Shown here: positions 31,713 to 37,474 of the stretch, piece by piece
How positions within the stretch are numbered: position 1 is the stretch's first letter
Layout: every line of letters starts with the position of its first letter
Assembly (NCBI RefSeq): GCF_900112225.1
Contig: NZ_FOLD01000044.1
Span: 1 to 37,474 of the forward strand
DNA: 37,474 nucleotides
Direction: 5' to 3'
From: Massilia yuzhufengensis
Lineage (GTDB): Bacteria; Pseudomonadota; Gammaproteobacteria; Burkholderiales; Burkholderiaceae_D
Translations under genes and position numbers: made by a program
The notes under the pieces: model-generated
What the model was told of the DNA's origin: nothing
The model's input: the letters and a program-made list of their open reading frames with translations, nothing else
Databases searched by the model: none

Positions 31713-31991
31713 CTAGCCGACACTGACCGGCTGGCTGCCGATCAGCTTGCAACCACATTCTGTCGTGCAGCCTTCGACCGCCACCGGTACGCCGTCAGCG
31801 GTGAAGGACTTGGCGGCAGTAACAATCTTGTTGACGCCATGCGGCCTGCCTCCAGGGTAGACTTGCGGACAATCCACCTTATCCCCTAGCCTCGCGATTG
31901 CGCGCCCCCGAATCTCGTGATTAGGCGAGCCACTAATGACCGTTCCACCATGATCAGTCTTGTCGCCAACCGTTATGATTTTCAGGGGCAT
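31713..31991 (-). CDS. PAAR domain protein (T6SS spike tip)
   Basis: 92 residues that fold as the sharp cone capping VgrG in the type VI secretion spike. Family features are an N-terminal PLKIITVGDKTDHGGTVISG, the conserved His/Cys/Gly pattern ARLGDKVDCPQV, FTADGVPVAVEGCTTECGC, and the end LIGSQP. GGAGG lies four bases before the ATG at 31991. It is the last gene of the minus-strand vgrG cassette and probably carries or helps load the effector encoded upstream. Confidence 0.9.
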   Translation of the reverse strand: MPLKIITVGDKTDHGGTVISGSPNHEIRGRAIARLGDKVDCPQVYPGGRPHGVNKIVTAAKSFTADGVPVAVEGCTTECGCKLIGSQPVSVG

Positions 31992-32041
31992 GGCGCCTCC
32001 ATTTCGGGCGAGTATCGTTGTCCCTGTGGAGTATCTTTGTG

Positions 32042-32497
32042 TTAAGGATTGGGTGCGCTTTGTTCTTCCGGCCATTCACGCAGAATTTGTGTCAATTCAA
32101 CCTTGGTCACGCCTCTGGTACGCAAAATCGTTGTAAGTTCCTGCTTGCTTAGCGGATATTCATTAAGCAATTTTGGTAACTCTTCACGATCTACAGTTCT
32201 CAGCCAAAGAGGTGAAATTGTTTTCGGATCTGCAGGCGCCGCCTTGAAGTCACCCTTGAAGTGAAAATAGACGTGAAAAGTCTGATGCCCTTCTGGCCAG
32301 CTTTTATCAAGATAAAGTACCGATCCAGCCGGAAGCAGAGAATATGTTTTCTGTTGCTCACCCCCGATCAGAAGTGGCTCTTCGATCGTGAATGCTTTTT
32401 TCGACGTCATGGATGACACTCCAGTTGATAAAATTACGTATGCCAGAAGGATGCACGCTGATGTGATTGTTGCTATAGTCGCAAGCTTTCTCATCAT
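32042..32497 (-). CDS. Hypothetical membrane-anchored protein, candidate immunity protein
   Basis: 151 residues, no family recognised. An N-terminal signal anchor (LATIATITSACILLAYVILS) precedes a region expected in the periplasm, with GHQTFHVYFHFKGDF in the middle and a short internal repeat near the end (QELTTILRTRG and VELTQILREWP). Its ATG overlaps the stop of the effector candidate by four bases (ATGA), the coupling expected of an effector/immunity pair. A periplasmic location would fit protection against a cell-wall-acting toxin. AT-richer than the core genes. The immunity role is inference from context. Confidence 0.6.
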   Translation of the reverse strand: MMRKLATIATITSACILLAYVILSTGVSSMTSKKAFTIEEPLLIGGEQQKTYSLLPAGSVLYLDKSWPEGHQTFHVYFHFKGDFKAAPADPKTISPLWLRTVDREELPKLLNEYPLSKQELTTILRTRGVTKVELTQILREWPEEQSAPNP

Positions 32498-33195
32498 CGT
32501 TTTCCGTATGTTGTTACTTTTCTGGGCGGAAGAGCCTTGTTCCCCTCAAGCATAGCTTGAACGTCAGCAGGCATAAAGATCTTCGAAGGCCAAGCTCCAA
32601 AGTTCCGGGCTCGGGCCGCCATCTTTTCTGAGGTTCCTAATCCACGTCCCTCATTTAAACGTTCTTGTCCTGCCTCAATGCCAGGTAGGCCAAGCCGGGC
32701 CCCGTCTAGAGTGACTGTCGCGCAGTTCTTGCTAAGCGCATGGTAGGGGGTTGGTAGCTTGTATTCCTTTTGGTTCGGATGTTTTGTTCGCCGAATTGTC
32801 GCCTTGGCTGTGATGCTCTCGTAATAATTAATGACCGCCTCTGCCTTATCATTCGGTATCAAGTAAGTAAAACCTTTTGTGGCGCGGCCATAACTGTTTT
32901 CGCCTGCAATGTACGGATCGAACTTGTCCCATACCCGAAGAATTCCCTCGCCTTCTGCTCCGAACTCACCAGTTGTTGCGCCGTAACGGCCGAAGTCATA
33001 AATTCTCTCTTGAGTCGCAGTGATAACGCGAAGGGCAGCGTGTCCATAAGTGTGCATTTCGCCGTCTTTCCCTCGATACGGTCCCCCGATAAGAATCTCG
33101 ATCGAGGGCGCTTTTACCTGAAGAGTTGTGACCTCGTTTGTCAGGATCGCTACCCCGGCTTTAAGCTTCTCGTTTGGTTGTTCGAGTTTTGGCAT
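32494..33195 (-). CDS. Candidate T6SS effector with permuted NlpC/P60-like His and Cys motifs
   Basis: 233 residues, no exact family named. MHTYGHAALRVITATQERIY then DFGRYG, and later LSKNCATVTLDGARLGLPG, place a His (52) before a Cys (158). This is the order seen in circularly permuted papain-like proteins (DUF4105/Lnb, LRAT, YiiX groups), which act on peptidoglycan amides or lipids. There is no signal peptide, consistent with delivery by VgrG/PAAR. With the IS5 element removed, it starts 31 bases after the restored vgrG stop, so it belongs to the vgrG cassette. The ribosome site is weak. The fold assignment rests on motifs only. Confidence 0.6.
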   Translation of the reverse strand: MPKLEQPNEKLKAGVAILTNEVTTLQVKAPSIEILIGGPYRGKDGEMHTYGHAALRVITATQERIYDFGRYGATTGEFGAEGEGILRVWDKFDPYIAGENSYGRATKGFTYLIPNDKAEAVINYYESITAKATIRRTKHPNQKEYKLPTPYHALSKNCATVTLDGARLGLPGIEAGQERLNEGRGLGTSEKMAARARNFGAWPSKIFMPADVQAMLEGNKALPPRKVTTYGKR

Positions 33196-33255
33196 CGCAA
33201 GGTCATTCGCGAAAAGGTAAGAAAGTTTAAGTAGTCTCTACTTCTATCGAATAAC

Positions 33256-33259
33256 TTAG
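33256..33259. repeat. Target-site duplication (left) of the IS5-family element
   Basis: TTAG directly before the left end of the element; the same four bases follow the right end at 34475-34478. YTAR targets are typical of IS5-subgroup elements. Confidence 0.8.
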
Positions 33260-34474
33260 GGAAGCGCTGATCAATTGAGGATTTTCAGCGCGCTCCCAGT
33301 TTTTGGCGGCAAAGCCGCCCCGGCATTTTGAGATGCGCTTTTTGTCGTTGGGGACAGCCGATTTTTCAGCAAATTGGCCAGTTTCTTTACGCCTTTCGGC
33401 GCTCAGGACGCACGTCGGGATTCAGTGATCGTAAATCGCCGGCCGGCCAGCACCAGATTGGCGAAACCAAACAGCGTGAACAGCTGAGCAGTGTTTTTGG
33501 CCAGGCCACGATAACGCGTCTTCCGATGACGGAACAGGTTCTTGAGGACATGGAACGGATGCTCGACTTTCGCTCGCACGCTGGCTTTGAGATGCTGCAG
33601 TTTTTCGCGCATGCGCCCAAGCTTGTTCTTTGGCAGCGCCTTCCGTTTCGAGCGCTTTAGTGCGACATGCCAGGTGACCGAGTTGCCTTGATTTTCCGGA
33701 CGCTTTTCGACGCCTTGGTAGCCAGCATCGCCAAACGCCGCAGATTCGTCGCCGTGCAGCAGCGCGCCGGCCTGGGTGACGTCAGAGACGTTGCCAGCGG
33801 TGCCGATGACGGTGTGCACAAGACCCGACGCGGCATCCACGCCCACGTGGGCTTTCATCCCAAAGTGCCAATCGTTACCCTTCTTCGACTGGTGCATTTC
33901 CGGATCGCGCTCTCCGTCTTTGTTCTTCGTCGACGGTGGCGCAGCGATCAGCGTGGCATCGACGATCGTCCCCTCGCGCATCATCAAACCTTTCTCGGCA
34001 AGATGACCGTTGATGGTGTCGAAGATCTTCTTGGTCAGTCCATTGGCCTCAAGCAGATGCCGAAACTTCAGCAGTGTCGTCGCGTCGGGCGCGGACTCCC
34101 GGTTGAGATCGATGCCAACGAAACCACGAATCGCTTGGCTGTCGTAGATCGCGTCCTCAATGCCTTCATCCGACAGGCCAAAGCATTGTTGGGCCACGTA
34201 CATGCGCAGCATGCGGGCCAGCCCAATCGGCGGACGGCCAGCGCCCTTGACCTTCGGGTAAAACGGTTCGATTTCCTGATGCAGCTTGCCCCACGGCGTG
34301 GCCTTGTCGATCTCTGCAAGAAAGCGGTCGCGCCGCGTCAGCTTCTTTTTGTTGGCGTACTCGAGGTCGGAGAAGCTCTTCTGCATGATCGACAGTGCGA
34401 TGTTGGGTGAAGCGAAATTATCTCAGACGGGCAGCGCCGCCGGAGCGGTCGGCGGCGAATAAATCAGTGCCTCC
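33260..34474. mobile_element. Complete IS5-family insertion sequence (1215 bp)
   Basis: Left end GGAAGCGCTGAT at 33260; the right end, read inward on the other strand from 34474, is GGAGGCACTGAT. The ends match at 13 of the first 17 positions. TTAG target duplications flank it (33256-33259 and 34475-34478). It carries one intact transposase gene on the minus strand. Length and target fit the IS5 subgroup. It has inserted in the last codons of vgrG. Confidence 0.85.
33403..34386 (-). CDS. IS5-family transposase
   Basis: 327-residue DDE transposase, apparently intact. It opens with SFSDLEYANKKKLTRRDRFL and has the N-terminal helical region with YPKVKGAGRPPIGLARMLRM and QQCFGLSDEGIEDAIYDSQA. 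Catalytic positions lie in IVDATLIAAPP (Asp), AAFGDAGYQG (Asp) and KVEHPFHVLKNLFRHRKTRYR (Glu), the last in the IS5 Y-(2)-R-(3)-E-(6)-K-like setting. It is transcribed in the same direction as vgrG and the effector, so its transcript may read into the effector gene. Confidence 0.95.
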   Translation of the reverse strand: MQKSFSDLEYANKKKLTRRDRFLAEIDKATPWGKLHQEIEPFYPKVKGAGRPPIGLARMLRMYVAQQCFGLSDEGIEDAIYDSQAIRGFVGIDLNRESAPDATTLLKFRHLLEANGLTKKIFDTINGHLAEKGLMMREGTIVDATLIAAPPSTKNKDGERDPEMHQSKKGNDWHFGMKAHVGVDAASGLVHTVIGTAGNVSDVTQAGALLHGDESAAFGDAGYQGVEKRPENQGNSVTWHVALKRSKRKALPKNKLGRMREKLQHLKASVRAKVEHPFHVLKNLFRHRKTRYRGLAKNTAQLFTLFGFANLVLAGRRFTITESRRAS

Positions 34475-37121
34475 TTAGGTCAGGGAATTCGACCTTGCAA
34501 CGGCCCGCTGGCAAGCGCTCAATGCGTGCCCCTCCGCGCTCGTTGACGTTTCCGCAGTGCTGAGCCCCACCGGGGTCAGTCAGGACAAATCGCTCGCCTG
34601 GAATAGGGCCGTCTTGATCAACCAACTCAAATTCCACCCAAGCATCACCGGTTTCGGGCGCGACGGCACTTTGGCCTGTTGATGAGGCGGTCAGCGCCGA
34701 AGACGCTGAAGCTACCTCCATATGCTTCGCCTTCGTAAAGCTGTGCGTAGCAGCATGCGCGGTGAAAGAGCCTGCTGTGCCGAACTCGATCGCGCCCGCA
34801 CGAAATTTGACGTAGCTACCGCCGCCATTAATCACCACCTCATCCTTGGCACTGATAGTGATGCGATTCGCTTCCTCCAAAATTTCGAGCTTAGCCAACA
34901 GTTTGATACTGTTCGACAGCGCTTGGATGTCGACGTCGCCGGAGGCAGCAATAAGCTTCATTCCGGCCTTTTGTACGAACAGCCGGAAGGTTTGGCGAAT
35001 GCTCGCAAAAAGGCTGGTGCCGGCAACTAGCGAAACGTCTTTCCCGCTGGTGATCGCAGTGTGACGTTCGCTGACGATATGGGTGTCACGGCCACTTGTG
35101 GTGGCGATGCCGACTGGACTGGCCATGACAAGGTGAGGAGAGGACAATTCCGGGAAGCTGCCGGAAGCCGCGGCTGCGCCGCGCACCGCTTTGGTCTGCG
35201 CTTGGAGGTCGGCCGCGACGTCCGCCTGGCTGTTACCCGCATCCTGTGCACCGTTATTTTGCGCTACGTCCGCTAGCAATCGGTGCTGTTCAGCAGCGTT
35301 TGTGAGACGATCCGATGTTTCGCCCATGTCCTTGATTGGCCCGCGCCCGGCCTGCCGCGCTTCGGTCGTGATCAGGAGCCCCTTGGCTGCACGTGCCACA
35401 CCGTGACCATCGGTGCGCAGCTCCCAGCCTTCCCCGCGCCTGTCCCTGCGCCCTGCGTTGTCCTCAATGCGAGTGATGTGACCGAGCGACAGCTGGCTGC
35501 ACTGGTGGTCGCTCTTCAGCTGGACCTGGATCATCTCCTTGGTGTCGTCAAGGACTAGATGATTCCCGCGCGTTCCGCCACCCAGTTCGCGGCTACGCAT
35601 TCCGGCGAGCGACTGTTGCTCCGGCAGCGCCCACGGCGGCATGTTTGTCTGGTTGTAGAGGGCCCCGAGTACTAGAGGGTGGTCGATGTTCCCGTTCGGG
35701 TAAACGACGGCCACTTCCTCACCAACGCGCGGCAACCTGATCTGCCCGAATTCGCTGCCGGCCGCAGGCGTCATCACCCGGATCCAGGGCGAGCTTTTTT
35801 CGTTGTAAGTGCCCAGCCGGTCCCAGTGAAGCTGCAGCTTGACGCGCCCATAGCCGTCCGTGTGGATATCGGCGCCGGCCGGACCGACGACAATGGCCGT
35901 ATGCAGCCCCGCGTAGATAGCCGGCTCGCTGTTGTAGTTGCGACCGGGTCGCCAGCGGATGTCCTGACGAATGCACGTGAAGCGGTTTTCGTAGTGCGAG
36001 GGACTACCGGGGCCAGCTTGGTAGTTATTGGATACATCATGGTCAGCGGACAGGATCAAGTAGTAGCGGTCTTCAATGTCACGGCGCGCTTCAGAGTCGT
36101 ATCGATTCGAACGCGGCTCGGCGCTGAAGTGGCCGCCGAGCTTGAACGTGCGGCCGGACAGCACATACCGTTCGTTGCCCACTGCCTCGAAATACTGCGT
36201 GTCCTTGTCCGCTTCGTCCATACGCCGCGCCGCCAGCTGTACGCCGTCATTATGCAAGCGGAAGCCATAGGCGCCAGTGTCCTCGTAGATCTCGTAGGGG
36301 AATACATCGCCTTGCTGGTTGACTGAAGAGGCTTCCACCCGTTGCGCGCGGGGATTCTTGTAGTCGAACGTCGCCAACGTAGTCTTTCCTGAACCGATGC
36401 GTCGGATAGCTCTCCATTCGTGAATGCCGTCGTCCTCGTGCGAGCCGCTCTCGTCGTGGAACGAAATGACATAGGCGTCTTCATCGATCGGCTGGGACAG
36501 GAAACTGTTGTCCGAAATCATAAGCTTGTGGCCGTCGAATTTGTGTTCGTACCAGTAGTGCAGGCCGAGCGCTTCCCAGCGCCGGTGCAGGTGGTTGTAG
36601 TCGCTCTCGTTGTACTGGTTGGCGATGGTTAGCTTCGGATCGTCAATCTTGTACATGTGCCAGTCGGCCTGGCGGTAATGCTTCAGTGTTTCCTCGGTAA
36701 TCTCGAGCACGTTTTTGTTGTGGAAGGACCTGTTGTCCTTCCGTAGACGGGCGAATGCGAGCCACGGTTCGAGCACCATCTGGTAGAAGGCGAAGCCGCC
36801 ATCGGTGCGCAGGAAACGGAACTCTGTAATGTAGCCGTTGAAGTAGCGCAGCGATCCGTCCTCCCGTACTAGGGAGAGGGTTACCATCCGGCCCATCATT
36901 ATTTTCAGCGGGATGCGCGGGTCGTCCGACAGCACCTCGACGTCGAAGCGGAAACCGCGCGAGACTTCCTCATGAGCAGCCAGCTTGTTTGGGAGCAGGA
37001 TCGCGGGCGGCCCATCCTTCAACGGAAAATCGAGCTGCATGAGCCGGTTATGTTGCGACGCGAAGCTGAATGCGGACAGTGCGGCGCCGACCGCGATTAC
37101 CTGGCTTTCGCCCATTGACAT
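34464..37121 (-). CDS. vgrG: VgrG (T6SS spike), 3' end altered by IS insertion
   Basis: Trimeric spike of the type VI secretion machine. The gp27-like N-terminal part includes LPNKLAAHEEVSRGFRFDVE and YWYEHKFDGHKLMISD; then the gp5 OB domain (VVGPAGADIHTDGYGRVKLQ, SPWIRVMTPAAGSEFGQIRL, VGEEVAVVYPNGNIDHPLVL) and a DUF2345 helix with repeated ISAKDEVVINGGGSYVKFRA. A C-terminal small beta-sandwich (WVEFELVDQDGPIPGERFVL to RLPAGRCKVEF) resembles effector-binding tails. I chose the Met at 37121 (MSMGESQVIAV), with GGGGG adjacent; in-phase Mets at 37172, 37151 and 37115 are alternatives. The frame ends PDLRRH inside the IS5 element; without it the protein would end PDLSYSIEVETT with stop at 33227-33229. 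No other T6SS core genes are present. Confidence 0.93.
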   Translation of the reverse strand: MSMGESQVIAVGAALSAFSFASQHNRLMQLDFPLKDGPPAILLPNKLAAHEEVSRGFRFDVEVLSDDPRIPLKIMMGRMVTLSLVREDGSLRYFNGYITEFRFLRTDGGFAFYQMVLEPWLAFARLRKDNRSFHNKNVLEITEETLKHYRQADWHMYKIDDPKLTIANQYNESDYNHLHRRWEALGLHYWYEHKFDGHKLMISDNSFLSQPIDEDAYVISFHDESGSHEDDGIHEWRAIRRIGSGKTTLATFDYKNPRAQRVEASSVNQQGDVFPYEIYEDTGAYGFRLHNDGVQLAARRMDEADKDTQYFEAVGNERYVLSGRTFKLGGHFSAEPRSNRYDSEARRDIEDRYYLILSADHDVSNNYQAGPGSPSHYENRFTCIRQDIRWRPGRNYNSEPAIYAGLHTAIVVGPAGADIHTDGYGRVKLQLHWDRLGTYNEKSSPWIRVMTPAAGSEFGQIRLPRVGEEVAVVYPNGNIDHPLVLGALYNQTNMPPWALPEQQSLAGMRSRELGGGTRGNHLVLDDTKEMIQVQLKSDHQCSQLSLGHITRIEDNAGRRDRRGEGWELRTDGHGVARAAKGLLITTEARQAGRGPIKDMGETSDRLTNAAEQHRLLADVAQNNGAQDAGNSQADVAADLQAQTKAVRGAAAASGSFPELSSPHLVMASPVGIATTSGRDTHIVSERHTAITSGKDVSLVAGTSLFASIRQTFRLFVQKAGMKLIAASGDVDIQALSNSIKLLAKLEILEEANRITISAKDEVVINGGGSYVKFRAGAIEFGTAGSFTAHAATHSFTKAKHMEVASASSALTASSTGQSAVAPETGDAWVEFELVDQDGPIPGERFVLTDPGGAQHCGNVNERGGARIERLPAGRCKVEFPDLRRH

Positions 37122-37172
37122 CCCCCAGATGGCCGCTTGGCCTGAGCGCATGTAAAAATAGTCAGCTGACAC

Positions 37173-37427
37173 GTTACCTGCATGTTGCCATGTCGAGCTT
37201 GCTACGGCTCAACACGATTCTCTGCGCCAGGTCTAACGTTTCTTTGCAGCTAATGACCATGTGACCATTGCCCCACCCGCGAAGAATGAAAGATAATTCT
37301 AATGCGCCACGTAGCTGTTCGATGTCGAGGCAAAACTTTGGGCGCTGTCACCCTTGGCTATGGATGAGGATTGAACTGTCGAGCTGCGCCACGGTCCAAA
37401 CCGTATCGCCATCCGACGGAGCCTCCC
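37173..37427. other. Noncoding interval before the last gene
   Basis: About 255 bases between vgrG and the gene entering the right edge. I see no convincing gene, repeat or terminator. It should hold the vgrG promoter (minus strand) and that of the next gene (plus strand), but no hexamer pair stands out. Confidence 0.4.
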
Positions 37428-37474
37428 ATGCGTTCGCCCCGCTTCAAGAAGTGGTTCGCCGCCCTGCCGGTGCT
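37428..37474 (+). CDS. Start of an unidentified gene (cut by window edge)
   Basis: ATG at 37428 with GGAG at 37418-37421, six bases before it, opens the frame MRSPRFKKWFAALPV and continues past the window. The basic start followed by hydrophobic residues is compatible with a signal peptide. Too short to identify. Confidence 0.5.
   Translation, partial: MRSPRFKKWFAALPV

Noticed and set aside
33196..33259. Effector gene considered 5'-truncated by the IS insertion
   Set aside because: Removing the IS shows the vgrG stop at 33227-33229 lies between the element and the effector ATG at 33195, so the insertion did not cut the effector frame.
33667..34410. Plus-strand frame opposite the IS5 transposase
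   Set aside because: Antisense of an intact DDE transposase, without its own motifs.

Overview
The window is GC-rich bacterial chromosome. Its gene content (aa3-type cytochrome c oxidase with the ctaG/DUF2970/SURF1/ctaA/ctaB/sco assembly genes, a BioC-ComF-TrmL cluster, several families of palindromic repeats) suggests a betaproteobacterium of the Oxalobacteraceae, Massilia/Telluria-like. That placement is inferred from protein style and synteny; there is no rRNA or other marker gene here. I see no tRNA, rRNA or CRISPR array.

Layout. 1-164: 3' end of an IS1595-type transposase. 236-2449: a TonB-dependent receptor behind a promoter with two identical 10-bp palindromes. 2513-4633: a secreted prolyl-oligopeptidase-family (S9) peptidase. 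4704-6930: trmL and comF on the minus strand, divergent from a BioC-like methyltransferase. 6963-16456: the respiratory block coxB, ctaD, a 36-aa assembly protein, ctaG, DUF2970, coxC, (DUF2909 on the opposite strand), SURF1, a Sco-like protein, ctaA, ctaB and sco. A strong sigma70-like promoter with an FNR/ANR-like box over its -10 lies ahead of coxB, which would link oxidase synthesis to oxygen. 16514-17572: AI-2E-family permease. 17571-18428: a VOC/glyoxalase gene enclosed by two copies of a long inverted-repeat element. 18445-20839 (minus): an RsbQ/KAI2-like alpha/beta hydrolase coupled to a PAS hybrid histidine kinase. 20944-23254 (minus): CNNM/CorC-like protein and a NhaR-type LysR regulator. 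23389-26565: a Ter-type stress module (DUF475/TerC-like, TerD, AIM24/TIGR00266, TerD) ending in a strong terminator. 26736-28640 (minus): PAS-PAS-GAF sensor kinase. 28766-31400: an apparently autoregulated YtrA-type GntR regulator with an ABC ATPase and permease.

From about 31411 the sequence becomes an accessory island, lower in GC. It holds a remnant gene tail, an IS3-family transposase remnant and then, on the minus strand, vgrG, an IS5-family element, a candidate effector with His and Cys motifs like permuted NlpC/P60 enzymes, a candidate membrane-anchored immunity protein, and a PAAR protein. This is an orphan type VI secretion (T6SS) tip/effector cassette. The IS5 element can be placed to the base (33260-34474, TTAG target duplication). 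Removing it in silico restores a vgrG end nine residues longer, with the effector gene starting 31 nt later. The last 47 bases begin another gene.

The points most worth following are the T6SS effector/immunity pair with its IS-modified vgrG, the RsbQ-like hydrolase paired with a PAS kinase, the FNR-like box in the cox promoter, the paired palindromes ahead of the TonB receptor, and the repeat-bracketed VOC gene.
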